Part shown: positions 11,290 to 23,097 of the stretch, one piece after another
Layout of the letters: every line of letters starts with the position of its first letter
Numbering within the stretch: the first letter of the stretch is position 1
Origin: Clarkia xantiana subsp. parviflora
Lineage: Eukaryota; Streptophyta; Magnoliopsida; Myrtales; Onagraceae
Length of the DNA: 64,000 nucleotides
Assembly (NCBI GenBank): GCA_036873135.1
Contig: JAPTYO010000010.1
Location: 4,688,634 to 4,752,633 of the forward strand
Reading direction: 5' to 3'
Notes under the pieces: generated by a model
What the model was told of the DNA's origin: nothing
Databases searched by the model: none
The model's input: the letters and a program-made list of their open reading frames with translations, nothing else
Position numbers and translations under genes: made by a program

Positions 11290-14157
11290 CTCCCCCTTGG
11301 ATGTTCATAAGGGAATTGTGCCTCATTAAAACCTTACTAGAAAAACCCGATGGGATAAAACCTTGGTTAAGGGAAAAAGAGTGCAGCGGTGTAGATTCTC
11401 CCCCTGATGTTGACATCGCGTAATTTCATTAAGTCGACGCAATCCAATCATGTTCGCCAATATTCCAGATGTCGCAGTCGATAAAGCCTCCTTGAAAAGA
11501 TCCGCTAGATAGTCATATGAACAAATTCGTTGGATGAAAAATAACTTGAGGCGAATGTGTTTTGTATGTCTCCTTTGATATAAGAATCTTCAACTCGAGC
11601 TATATAACCTGCATTATCTTCATATATATATACAATATAATGCTACATTTGAAAATTGTGCACTTCCATGTTATAACTTACATTTGTGTAGCAAATTAAT
11701 TTAGGTCTTGATTCATCATGATATTAAACTCATGGAATTCTTACAATCATTAAGGTACTCAATAAATGTGTTTATCTATGAAAAATAGCTTCAAGACATT
11801 TTTTATATAGGACAAGATTATTTTCAATCTCTTAAGTACTCGATCTTCAGGCCGAGCCAAACCTTTGTCCTTTCAATATATTTTGTCTGAATTTAACATC
11901 ATCAATAAATTGATTGTATTTACAAACTCTTCACGAGTTTCAATATCTTTAAATTCTCCCCCTCACGCGATGCTCCTTTCGGCTATAGCGTGATCAATTC
12001 AACTTATCAAAATATCAGTTTTCTTGATTCGCATAATATCATCTGATATATCTTGTATCCACTGGCTTCCACCTTCTGCATTTTTCATGTTAATACTTGC
12101 GTCTTTTCAAACTTTGGCCAATCATAATATTTGTTTAACATATTGAGCTCAAGATCCTCGTCTTGTTTTATGATTTCACTCATGAATAATATTCAAAACT
12201 GTTGTCGACAACTTGATATTCTCGGTTTCATCATTTTCCCATTAACGACATAACTCATCGAGATCTCTTTACTATTATTATTTTCAGGTACCTGAACCAC
12301 TTCTGGGTTTCATATTTAGTTATGTTTTTAATTATTTTGGGAAATCACCTCCACAATAAGACCATATTTATATTTCTTTTCTTTCCATGCTCCATTCTTC
12401 TTTCAAAAATTTCTGTGGAACCATTATCGCACGCTTCAGGCGTGACTTATTTTTCATTATTGTTCGTCTTAACTGGACGTTTCAAATCGGAGCATTTGCA
12501 GCCGGTAATTGACTAATGACTTTCTGGGTCTCATAAAGTCACTAAGTACTTGATTGGCAGTATTTGTAAATATTTATATCTCTGAACTTCAGATTCGTAT
12601 TCTTATTATGCGAGGATCTAACTGAGATAGTAACAAACTTTTTTTTCAGTCAATCTCTTTCCTGCCAGCTGCTTATTTTCTCCCCCTAATGTTGGGAAAA
12701 TTTGTTCATCAATGAAACAGCAACTCTTGCTTTAATATATATCACCCATTATTCCCAAATAATTGATATGTATCCAACACATTTTTCCCAACATTCAAGA
12801 CCCATCTTTGTGCAATTCGGTGGAGCAGTTCAAATATATATCGCACATCATAAAATACATATATGGGAAATTTGTCTCTTGACCAAAAGTTGGTAGTAAT
12901 TGGGAGAACTGTGATTTAACATTGGCTTGATGCGCAGTTATATTGCTGCTTTCATAATAGCATGCATTTGTTCTCAATTTGCTCTAATTGGTAGCAGTTT
13001 AGCTATGTAATTGGAGGAGCTTTGTAACTTTCATGCTAAACTGCAAATCTTGACATATAATTGTCTGAATCTTGTAATAAATATCAGCTTTCAATATCAT
13101 CATCATTCTTTATTGTATAATCTGGAAATTTTGCTCTTGCAAATCCATAATTAACACTCATGTGACCATATTGTAGATTTATCTTTCAAAATAATATCGT
13201 GGTCCACATGGCTGGTGAACGGGCCCATATTCACCTTATAATAATTAAGGGATTTTATCCCAAACTCAGTTGATGATGAACACATAATGAATTTTCCTTG
13301 AGAGCAAGCATTGTAATAATTTATGGAGAATCTTCAGGTTCTTCCAAATAATTTCTTGCGCATCGTAAGTGATCCGGATGGTCTGTAACCGGTCACGCCA
13401 AATATCATATTATATGGGTAAAACTTCGGGTTTACCTCTATATGAATCAGTAAACTTCTGGTTTACCGAATATATAATCAATCATGCCAATATTGGCGGT
13501 AAACTTCTAGTTTACCTAATTTTTTTTTTTTCATAATCCTGATAACACAATCTGCATTTTTTTCTTCATCTCAATGATGATTGCGGAGTAATCACATTCT
13601 TTATAATAAAAATAAATAAATATGAAGTATATGAAAGCATATAAAAAAATGCATAAAGCGTAAATAAATAAGTATATATACTTAATATTTGATATCACCT
13701 GGTTTCATGTACCATAAATTGAGTCCGACAAGATTTGACATATTGTATGATATCCAACATCATAAGATTGAGTCCGGCAAATCCAAACCTATCACTGATA
13801 CATAAAAACAATGATACTGATTAGAAATTAAAACAATCAATAATTAATAAACTAGAGAAATTAATAATAATATATAAAATATAAAAATCTCCCTTTTAGT
13901 TTTAGAGCGACATCGTCTATGATCATCAGCAAAAGGACTCAGAATTGGGTAAGTGGAATGGAGTCGTGGACAACGAATTGGAAAATCCCTTTGGAATTGT
14001 TTAAGTCGATGTGTTCATGGCTTCCTAAAACCGACTATCTGTGAATACTTATGTTTTGGTGGAGTCTTCATGTGTAAACGATGATTTCAAGTGAAGCGAG
14101 TGATTGATCTCTGTGGACTTCATCGGATAAAGTTCGAGCAATTTCGTGCTGATAACG

Positions 14158-14341
14158 TGTTACGGAAGTAGAGAGGTAATAGAAGAGGGAACTTGAGGAT
14201 CATCTTATTATCACACATAGGGGCCCTTATATAGGGATTACATAGACTTGGAGAGGAAGTAAAATCAATACAAGAAAAGTCTAAATTAGGAAGATGGTAT
14301 ATACACATAATATTGAACATCCACATAATATATTCATAACA
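14158..14341 (-). repeat. 5' LTR of the copia-type element
   Basis: 184-bp terminal repeat. It is the 5' LTR because the primer-binding-like site lies on its inner side when read on the minus strand. Confidence 0.8.
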
Positions 14342-14346
14342 ATAGT

Positions 14347-15645
14347 TATTAACTCCCTAGGATTCAATTATTTCAACGTTATACAAAGGATCCCATGTAA
14401 CTCCCTAACCTAGATCTCATTTCATTTATGATTTTCTTTATCCTCGGCTCCCAATTCGTCATATTATCTAATCATTAAGGAATCCTAATTTTTTTGTTCC
14501 TAATATACCCTTGACCACGTGAGCATTCAATTCAGAAGATGCCAGCGAAACAAAAGAGGCACACAGCTTATCGTGATTTATTGGTAAACTGGGAGTATTA
14601 ACGTCATTTAGACAAAGCCGATGGTTCCCCTTAACTGTCTGCGAAGGCGTTAAACAAAAGGTGTATAAATGAACCCATGAAATATTCATTTCTTTCTCCG
14701 TCTTCTCCCTTTCCTCCAGTCTAATTCTGCAGCTGTTGTGCACAGCGGCAGCTCCAAGCCTCCGATCTGGATCGAATTCGTAAGTGATTTTCACATATAT
14801 TGCTCTCTCACCAGTATACGATTTGTTACACTCTATGTGATTGGATTTCATGCATTATGCATTCTTAGTAGCGTTTCACCTTCATGATCTACAGATAGCT
14901 TAAGTTTCCAGATCTGAGAATACTGCATGATCTCGGAATCTGGCTTTTTCGATTACTGAAAACGCATTGCTAATTTTCTATCGTGTCATTAACGCTGCTT
15001 GATCAGTTACTTCAGAAGGATCTCCGTCTGGAATTTGTCATCAACACCAGTTCATTAGCTTTCTCTTTTTTGTTGCGTTGATCACCTTATCTGAACCATC
15101 TGTAATGATGGAAATGGACTGATGTGCTTTTGAAACTGTGGCTGCATAACCTGCTCTTCCTCCAAACTGTTTTACGAGTGCTGGCACCCTTTTTCTGATG
15201 GAATTCTAATATGAGAGTGAGACATAGATCTTGTCTTTTAGTCTTAGATATGATTCCCTCGGTTTTCGAATGTGACCCTAGATATTTCGCATTCTCCATC
15301 CTAGACTATTGATTTGAATTGAGCAGTTGTAACATAGATTGATTTTAGCATTTCTTTGCTGCTTGAGGTTCAAATTTTACTAGCTGAAGCAGTTTCCCTG
15401 ATCTATGTTGGAGATTTTTTTGGCTATTTCATTTGGGAATGGTCATCCTCCTTTGCAAATAGTTATACAATGTTGCCTGTTTCACGTTGATCCGTTGCAT
15501 CTTTTTCTGTTTTCTGCTTTACATATTCTTCTTGTTTTCCTGAGCTCCACCTTTGAGGAATGTGCTTCAGCTAGTAAATGCTTATATTGATCTAATGTCA
15601 TTTCCCTGAATATACTTGATGCAGAAGTGTGAAACTTACTTCAAC
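14347..15645 (+). promoter_or_regulatory. RHM promoter, 5' UTR and leader intron
   Basis: A TATAAAT box lies at 14664-14670. A likely 5' UTR exon runs from about 14695 to 14779 and ends at a clean GTAAGT donor. The leader intron is 14780-15624, with a TTGATGCAG acceptor, and a second short leader exon (15625-15645) precedes the ATG. Long first introns in the 5' UTR are usual for strongly expressed plant sugar-nucleotide genes and often boost expression. No alternative start in frame upstream has family support. Confidence 0.65.
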
Positions 15646-17839
15646 ATGGCCAACCATACGCCAAAGAACATCCTCATTACTGGGGCTGCTGGATTCATTG
15701 CATCCCATGTTGCAAACCGCCTCATCCGAAACTACCCCCAATACAAGATTGTTGTCCTTGACAAACTGGATTACTGTTCAAATCTCAAAAATCTTATTCC
15801 TTCTCAATCATCACCCAACTTCAAGTTTGTGAAGGGAGACATTGCAAGTGCTGATCTTGTCAACTACCTACTGATCACCGAGAATATCGACACCATCATG
15901 CACTTTGCTGCCCAGACCCATGTCGATAATTCCTTTGGCAACAGCTTTGAGTTCACCAAGAACAACATTTACGGTACTCATGTCCTTCTAGAGGCATGCA
16001 AAGTTACTGGCCAGATCAAGCGATTCATTCATGTCAGCACAGATGAAGTGTATGGAGAGACAGATGAGGATGCTGTGGTCGGAAACCATGAAGCTTCTCA
16101 ACTCCTCCCAACTAACCCATACTCAGCTACAAAAGCTGGAGCAGAAATGCTTGTCATGGCCTATGGAAGGTCATATGGATTACCCGTCATCACAACCCGA
16201 GGAAACAACGTTTATGGCCCAAATCAATTTCCCGAGAAATTAATCCCAAAGTTCATCCTTTTAGCAATGAGGGGAAAGATTCTTCCAATCCATGGTGATG
16301 GATCCAATGTTCGTAGCTACCTCTACTGTGAGGATGTTGCAGAGGCCTTCGAGGTCATTCTCCACAAGGGGGAGGTAGGCCATGTTTACAACATTGGAAC
16401 AAAGAGGGAAAGGAGAGTCATCGATGTTGCAAAAGACATATGCAAGCTTTTCAACATTGACCCAGAAACGTGCATCAAGTTTGTGGAGAACAGACCGTTC
16501 AATGACCAGAGGTACTTCTTAGATGATGAGAAGCTGAAGAATCTTGGTTGGTCTGAGAGAACAATTTGGGAAGATGGTTTGAAGAAGACAATGCAATGGT
16601 ATATCAATAACCCAGATTGGTGGGGTGATGTCTCTGGAGCTCTTCTCCCACATCCTAGGATGCTCATGATGCCTGGTGGGATTGTGCACGGCTCTGAAGA
16701 AGGGAAAACCCCAAGGTACGTCTCCAATGGAACCACCAATCCGAGCCGAATGGTGGTACCCAGTCCCAAACCTGCCACCTCACCTGTAAAACCAGCTTTG
16801 AAGTTCTTAATATACGGGAGAACAGGTTGGATTGGAGGATTACTGGGGAAATTGTGTGAGAAGCAGGGCATCCAGTACGAGTATGGAAAAGGGAGATTGG
16901 AATACCGATCGCAGCTCATAGCAGATATTCAGACCATTAAACCCACACATGTTTTTAATGCAGCTGGTGTCACTGGAAGACCCAATGTGGATTGGTGCGA
17001 ATCACATAAAGCCGAAACAATTCGTGCCAATGTTGCTGGAACATTGACCTTAGTGGATGTCTGTCGGGAACATGGACTCATCGTCGTGAATTTTGCTACT
17101 GGGTGTATCTTTGAGTACGATGCAAAGCACCCCGAGGGGTCCGGGATTGGCTTTAAGGAGGAAGATAAACCCAATTTCACTGGCTCTTTCTACTCCAAAA
17201 CTAAGGCCATGGTAAATAAATCTTTTTCCACGCTACAACACTTAAAACTTAGCATGAAAGTAAAAAAAAAATAGATTTCCTATTTTGGAACTCAACAGAT
17301 TTTCCATTGTGTATCCCTCCCAGTTCTTACTTAGTAAGTGAGATAAATATTTATGTAATGTACGTACACACGTTGATTTGAATGAATAGGTTGAAGAGCT
17401 GCTGAGAGAATATGACAACGTATGCACACTGAGAGTTCGTATGCCAATATCTTCTGACCTAAATAATCCTCGCAACTTTATCACGAAGATCTCTCGATAC
17501 AACAAGGTGGTGAACATCCCCAACAGCATGACCATCCTGGACGAGCTGCTGCCAATCTCGATCGAGATGGCAAAGAGGAACCTGACAGGAATATGGAACT
17601 TCACCAACCCAGGAGTTGTGAGCCACAACGAGATCCTCGAGATGTACAAGGAGTATATTGACTCAAGCTTCAAGTGGAGCAACTTCACATTGGAGGAGCA
17701 AGCGAAGGTGATAGTGGCCCCACGGAGCAACAATGAGTTGGATGGCACCAAGTTGAAGAAGGAGTTTCCAGAGCTTTTGCCCATCAAGGAGTCGCTCATC
17801 AAGTATGTCTTTGGGCCCAACAGAAAGACTCCAGCTTAA
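15646..17839 (+). CDS. RHM1: UDP-rhamnose synthase (RHM), trifunctional
   Basis: Two coding exons, 15646-17211 and 17390-17839, give 671 aa, the normal RHM length. The start MANHTPKN fits the family; an in-frame ATG 10 codons upstream lies partly in leader-intron sequence. The N-terminal half is a UDP-glucose 4,6-dehydratase: Rossmann motif GAAGFIAS at 13-20, STDE at 131-134, catalytic YSATK at 159-163. The C-terminal half is the UDP-4-keto-6-deoxyglucose 3,5-epimerase/4-reductase: GRTGWIGG at 391-398, YSKTK at 516-520. Together they convert UDP-glucose to UDP-L-rhamnose in the cytosol for pectin (rhamnogalacturonan I), flavonol glycosides and mucilage. The intron falls right after YSKTKAM. 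All catalytic motifs are intact. RHM1, RHM2 and RHM3 cannot be told apart with certainty here. Confidence 0.97.
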
Positions 17840-18925
17840 CTTGTGACGCAAGGTTGGTGTTCACTCGGATAATTAATTAAGCAGTCTTTTTTGTTTTTCA
17901 AAGTAAACTTAGAGGTTTCTTATTTTATTATTATATCAATTAATTACCAAGAGTTTATTTTTTATTTTAGTGGTATCAGCGAGTCTAGACTAGAGAGCTG
18001 TTGTCCCTGTTGGTGTTTCCGTTAATTTGAGCAGGAGATGACGAGTCTAGTTAATTTGATGGGTAGTCTAAGCTACGGGGAGCATTTATTTCTTTCTAGT
18101 GATGAGATTGATTGATTCATAAATGAAAATGAAACAATTGTCAAGATGGAAAGCTGAATGTACGAATCATTCAGAAGCATTCATGCTGCTGGGGTACTAT
18201 CAAAGTCGAAGGCTTAAATTCATAACCTTGAATGTACATTCATTGCTGCTTTCAGTTGTAGGTGCAGTTTGATGTCCATTTCTCTAATCTGGTCACCGCT
18301 TCTATCCGGGTATCCAGTATCCACTGGCTTGGCTTTGGTTAGAGTTGCGTTGAATTGCAGTGAATTTAATGTTAAAGATTACTCCTTTAAACTAATTCAT
18401 TGGCTTGTACTCTATCGCTAGCTAGCTATTACTTCAATACAGTTGATTGACTTAGTTTAAGAATGTACCAGTATGAGTAATCGATGATTATTTACTTGCT
18501 GTTAATAACTCTCCCAATGGCATCTCTGACTGGAAATAGAGGTGAAACTTGTCTTGTTCTTAGCTGGGCCTCAACCACAGTATCATTCAGTTCACTGTAA
18601 GGCATTCATTAAGTTGCATGAAATGAACCGAAAGCTATCTTAACTCTAGTCTCTTGAAAAAAGGTGTTTCATATCCCCTTGAGGGATTGATCATGCATGA
18701 AGAGGAAAGGAACAATCATTAAAAAAAAAAAAACCTTCTGTGGAGTTTCAACAAAGTACAGGATCAAATATGTGAGAATGATATACGACTCAAAATCAAA
18801 TACATAATGATTATACGTGCCACCAAAATGTCCTTATGAAAGTGAAGTATCAAATACGTGAGATATATGACTCAAAATCAAATACTATGTTAACACCATT
18901 TAACTCGTCTGAACTACTTAAAATT
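17840..18925. other. RHM 3' flank and intergenic spacer
   Basis: The RHM 3' UTR should occupy the first few hundred bases. A poly-A run is at 18720-18733. Just after it, an imperfect direct repeat of about 40 bp (unit ending in ACTCAAAATCAAATAC) occurs at about 18763-18804 and 18848-18886. No gene seen. Confidence 0.5.
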
Positions 18926-19582
18926 TAGGATCGAACGTATTTTTCATACAACATGTTTGACTCAATGTGACTTTTGGTACAATATCTATTTTTGTTTTTT
19001 TTTACTTTTGGTACTAAACGTTGGAATTTTGTTGGTTTTTTGTCAATCTGCTAGTTGACCGTTAGTTTTGGCCGTTAAATGACAAGTGCAACTCACGTGA
19101 CCCACCCTAATTTTTTTTTTTCAGTTTAGTCCCTCAAATTATTTGAGGGACCAAATTGAAAAAAAAACATGCATAACTTTTTTGTTTGTTTAATTTAGTC
19201 ATAAAACTTCAAAACCGAACCCCTTAACCCAATTGAGCTAGCCCAGACTAGCCCAGCATGACTGAGTCCGACTCCAGTCAGGGTCGCCTGACCAGCCCGG
19301 GGCTTGGTCAATAGGACCTAGTCCAATTGGGGTTCAATTGGACTAGTTAACCTAGGCCATAATTGGGTAAAGGGATGGTTTTGGAGTTTTAGACTAAATT
19401 GAAAAAAAAAATAGAGATGTATTTCAATGACTAAATTAAACAAAATAAAAGATTTAGGATGTGTCACATTGCTTGTACATGTCATTTAATTACCAGAACT
19501 AACAGTATGCAAATTGGTGAACCAAAAGTCAATAAAGTTGAAACAATTATATTTAGTTAAATATGTTGTATGAAAAAATCCT
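18926..19582. mobile_element. Probable inverted-repeat DNA element (MITE-like, undefined family)
   Basis: The ends share an inverted segment around TTTTTCATACAACAT, followed by a second inverted word, GACTTTTGGT. The interior has GC-rich CAGCCCGGGGC and a perfect hairpin (CCCTCAAAT/ATTTGAGGG). A convincing target duplication was not found, so family and exact ends are uncertain. Confidence 0.45.
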
Positions 19583-19634
19583 TAAAAAATTCGGAAAAAA
19601 ACTAGTCATTGGGATGCCACTAATTACTAATTAG

Positions 19635-20150
19635 TAGGCTTGGGCACTGAACCGGTTCAGGCCGAACCGGTTCTGGACCGGAACTGTTTTAAACGGTCCG
19701 GTCCAGTAATAACTAGGGTTTTTTTTTGCTTAGGTTGGTCTAAAAAAAACTGGACTGGTTTGAACCGGTCCAGAACCGGTCCAGAACCGGTTCTGGACTG
19801 TTTTTTAAAAAAACAAGTCCTGGACCGGTTTTATATGTCGGACCGGTTTTATCAATAAAAATCGGTCCAAAACCAGTCAAAACCAGTCAGAAACCGGTCA
19901 AAACCGGTTTTTTTTTTTAAATAGTCTCGGTCAAAACGTTTTTTTTTTTTTTTACTAAAAAACGGTTCAAAACCGGTCCGGTCCGGACTGGTTTATTGGA
20001 CTGGTTTGGTATACCCCTTGGACTGGTTCCAATTTAGGGGTTACAAACCAGTCCAATTTGGACAGGTCCACTCCGGACCGGTTCCAAATGGTCCGGTTCC
20101 AGACCAGTTCCGAACCAGTCCGGCCGGACCGGTTTTTATGCCCAAGCCTA
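19635..20150. mobile_element. hAT-type MITE built of ACCGGTT repeats (8-bp TSD)
   Basis: Perfect 12-bp terminal inverted repeats (TAGGCTTGGGCA / TGCCCAAGCCTA) are flanked by the exact 8-bp duplication CTAATTAG at 19627-19634 and 20151-20158. An 8-bp duplication is the hAT signature. The interior is made almost wholly of degenerate copies of AACCGGTCC/GGACCGGTT in both orientations, giving very high self-complementarity. No transposase. The short frame inside it is not a gene. Confidence 0.88.
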
Positions 20151-20398
20151 CTAATTAGTATGCCTTTGCAGGGTTATGATGAACAAGTTTTGTCGGACGT
20201 CGTGACAAGACAAATATGAATGTGCTGGGCCTTGAGTAGACTCCTCCTTTAGCTATTTCAAAACTTTTAAACAAGATCCACTGGGCTGAATTATTTATTT
20301 ATTATTTATCTAGTCGTTCGGTATATGTCCGCTCACAAACAAAGGGAAGGAAGATTTTGATCGAGGGAGATCGATCGATCGAACAAGTAACGAAAAAG

Positions 20399-21747
20399 AT
20401 GGCGAGGAGGAAATTGTTGCTATTGTTGAAGCCATTTGATGTTTACCCAATTCGTATACCCAATACCAATGATGCTCTAAACCATCAGGTAGGTAATGGT
20501 AATCCTTCCATCTCATCCTCTTGCTGTTGAACCAAAGAAATCCCAATCCTACATTTTGGAGATTGTTTAATGGATGTATATGTCGCACTCAAGGTGTTCG
20601 ACAAAATGCGCCATTTAACAATTGAATGCCATTATTTCATCTGCATTGCAGATTACAAAGTATCTGGACCACAGGCGGAAAGTCCACAAGGACGCCATCA
20701 ATTTCTGTCAAAATATACTGCAGAAGAAGTCACTCGATTGGGAACCCATGCTAAGAAGTGATCTATCCAAGCCAATACGCAACGTTGATCTCGTCGTCAC
20801 CATTGGCGGGGACGGAACTCTGCTTCAAGCAAGTCATTTTATGGATGACAAAATTCCAGTTCTTGGAGTGAACTCCGATCCAACACAACCTAAAGAAGTT
20901 CGTCTCCATATTGTATCTTAGCACAAACGTTTTATCTGTTCTCTTCGATGAAATCAGGCTATTTCCTTCGTGTAGGTGGAAGAATTGAATGAAGAATTTG
21001 ATGCAACAAGAAGCACTGGTTATCTTTGTGCTTCTACAATCAATAACTTCGAGCAAGTAAGTTTTGCTTCTGTCTGCTTCTACAATCAATAACCTTTTTT
21101 GCTGAAGATTTTTCCTTGAATGTAACATGAACTTTCAGATGGTTGACAAAATTCTTGAAGGCGCAGTAATTCCATCTAACTTGTCAAGACTTTCGATCCA
21201 CGTGAACTCGAAATTACTGTCCCGATATGCTCTTAATGACATTTTAGTCGCTCATCCATGCCCCGCAGCAGTTTCGCGTTTCTCATTCAGGTTCCAACAC
21301 TTATGTCATCACTAACATGGTTCACTGTATTACTTGCTTACCTTATTACCATTCTGTTGATTGATCTCTGTCTCTCATCTTGGCAGAATGAGTAAGGATG
21401 GAGATGGACAGCCATTGGTGAACTCCCGATCGAGCGGTCTTAGAGTGTCGACAGCTGCTGGATCGACAGCTGCCATGCTCTCAGCCGGTGGGTTTAAAAT
21501 GGAGATTTTATCGCGGGACCTACAATACATGGTGAGGGAACCAATTGCACCAGGGGTTTCCTCTTCTCTGATGCATGGATTAGTGAAATCGGGTGAGGCT
21601 ATGGATGTCTACTGGTCCTGCAAGGAAGGCGTGATTTACATCGATGGCTGCCATGTGCGCCATCCAATCAAAAGTGGAGATGAGATCGAGTTATCTTCCA
21701 AGGCCCCACCTTTGCAAGTTTATCTGCCTTCTCATTTTTCGTCTTAG
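20399..21747 (+). CDS. NADK3: NADH kinase, NADK3-like (ATP-NAD kinase family)
   Basis: Five exons: 20399-20488, 20652-20897, 20976-21056, 21139-21290 and 21387-21747. All phases agree; total 309 aa, close to the plant NADK3 length. The diphosphate-binding GGDG motif is at 82-85 (VVTIGGDGTLLQA), followed by NSDP. The second family signature lies near the C-terminal part (NDILVAHP, then STAAGSTAAM). The enzyme phosphorylates NADH, using ATP, to NADPH and supplies reducing power under oxidative stress. It is short and lacks the calmodulin-binding N-terminal extension of NADK1/2. The start MARRKLLLLLKPFDVYP matches the compact N-terminus of the class. The C-terminus ends SHFSS, not a recognisable peroxisomal tripeptide. 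Confidence 0.93.
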
Positions 21748-22229
21748 AAGAGTCTTGTTTAATTAATGGTGACACTCAAGGACCTGCAAAGGAGATGGGA
21801 TGATACTGATAGATCTCATTATGAATAGAGTTAAATCTGGATTTTCCACTACTTGATGAATATATATCACGGAACAAGACAAAGACTGTATTTGTATATT
21901 TGTTTTTGGGTTAAGAACCTATGAAAGGTCTGAACTATCACCCATGTTAACGGGAGAGGTCTGAAATTTAAAAAGTTAATAACAGAGGTCTGAAATTTCA
22001 ATTTTGTTGATTTGAGGTTTTCCGTCCATTTTTAGGGTTAAATTTAACAGAATTGTGTGAAATGACATTTTTGCCCCTTTAATATTTTGTTTTATTTAAT
22101 ATCTTATTTAAGGAAATGTGAAATGACAATTTTACCCCTAAAGTCAAATTAAAATCACCCGACTCCGGCGACCACCACCTCGACTCCGGCCACCACCACC
22201 CGACTCCGGCGACCACCACCTCGGCTCCG

Positions 22230-22720
22230 GCGACCCGACTCCGGCCACCACGGGGCCAAAAAAGCTCCGAACGGGGCCAAAAAGCTCCGATCGAGGCCAA
22301 AAAGCTCCGATCGGGGCCAAAATAGCTCCGAACGGAGCCAAAAAAGCTCCGATCGGAGCTTTGTGGCTCTGGTCGGAGCCACAGAGCTCCGACCAGAGCC
22401 ACAGAGCTCCAGATCGGAGCTCTGTGGCTCCAGCCGGGGCCACAGAGCTCCGATCTGGAGCTCTGTGGCCCCGACCGGAGCCACAGAGCTCCCGATCTGG
22501 AGCTCTGTGGCTCCGGTCGGGGCCACAGAGCTCCAGATCGGAGCTCTGTGGCTCCGGCCGGGGCCACAGAGCTCCAGATCGGGAGCTCTGTGGCCCCGGC
22601 CGGAGCCACAGAGCTCCGGTCGGAGCTTTTTTGGCCCCGATCGGAGTCCAATCGGGGCCGGTGGCTCCGATCGGAGCTCAATCGGGGCCGGTGGCTCCGA
22701 TTTTGGCCCAATCGGAGCCT
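22230..22720. repeat. Palindromic minisatellite (GAGCTCTGTGGC ... GCCACAGAGCTC)
   Basis: Alternating copies of a GGAGCTCTGTGGC half-unit and its inverse are joined by CCGGCCGG-like or AGATC-like linkers. Each pair forms a near-perfect hairpin of roughly 35 bp. The left part shades into GGGGCCAAAAAAGCTCCGAT units. Confidence 0.85.
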
Positions 22721-22822
22721 TGGTGGTGGTCGCCGGAGTACGGTGGTGGTCGCCGGAGTACGGTGGTGGTCGCCGGAGTACGGTGGTGGTCGCCGGAGTA
22801 CGATTGGTGGTCGCCGGAGTAC
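22720..22822. repeat. 20-bp tandem repeat, about five copies
   Basis: Unit GGTGGTGGTCGCCGGAGTAC. Four clean copies and a slightly altered fifth (with an extra AT) lie near the right end of the foldback element. Related CCACCACC...CTCCGG words occur in inverse orientation at 22160-22250. Confidence 0.9.
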
Positions 22823-23097
22823 CGTGGTGGCTTCAAGGGCATTTTGGTCTTTTCACTCCATGCATGTGAGGGGCACACTTGATAGAAGGGCATTTTCGGA
22901 ATTTTATTTAATTTCCGGTCACATGCCAAGCATGTGACCAACTTCCGTTAGTTTTAACGGAAAAAACTAACGGAGACCGCTGTTATCAACAAAACAGAAA
23001 TTTCAGACCTTTATTATTAACTTTTTAAATTTCAGACCTCTCCCGTTAACATGGGTGATAGTTCAGACCTTTCATAGGTTCTTAACCCTTTGTTTTT

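Larger units (their letters stand above)
11106..14341 (-). mobile_element. Young non-autonomous Ty1/copia-like LTR retrotransposon (minus strand)
   Basis: Two 184-bp terminal repeats, at 11106-11289 and 14158-14341, begin TG and end CA and differ at one position that I can see. They are flanked by the 5-bp target duplication ATAGT (11101-11105 and 14342-14346). Read on the minus strand, a primer-binding-like motif (TTATCAGCACGAAA) lies just inside the 14158-14341 repeat. A polypurine tract (CCAAGGGGGAGTG) abuts the other repeat, so the element points leftward. The interior is 2.9 kb and full of stops: no gag, protease, integrase or RT frame survives. The short frames inside the LTRs are not genes. 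Near identity of the LTRs implies a recent insertion that used enzymes supplied elsewhere. Confidence 0.88.
21908..23088. mobile_element. Mutator-type foldback element with palindromic minisatellite core (9-bp TSD)
   Basis: Long inverted ends begin GGGTTAAGAACC and extend about 100 bp (outer end to AAGTTAATAA). They are flanked by the exact 9-bp duplication TTTGTTTTT at 21899-21907 and 23089-23097. The core is very GC-rich and self-complementary. It has CCACCACC/GACTCCGG repeats on the left, GGAGCTCTGTGGC palindromes in the centre and a 20-bp tandem array on the right. Several overlapping open frames on both strands (up to 210 codons) arise because the repeat units lack stop codons; none is a plausible protein. 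Confidence 0.85.

Noticed and set aside
16386..16919. 177-codon antisense frame in RHM
   Set aside because: Shadow of the strongly conserved RHM coding sequence on the other strand.
22079..22937. Long overlapping open frames on both strands (up to 210 codons)
   Set aside because: They are translations of the stop-free palindromic minisatellite inside a transposon; composition is repetitive and no frame is preferred.
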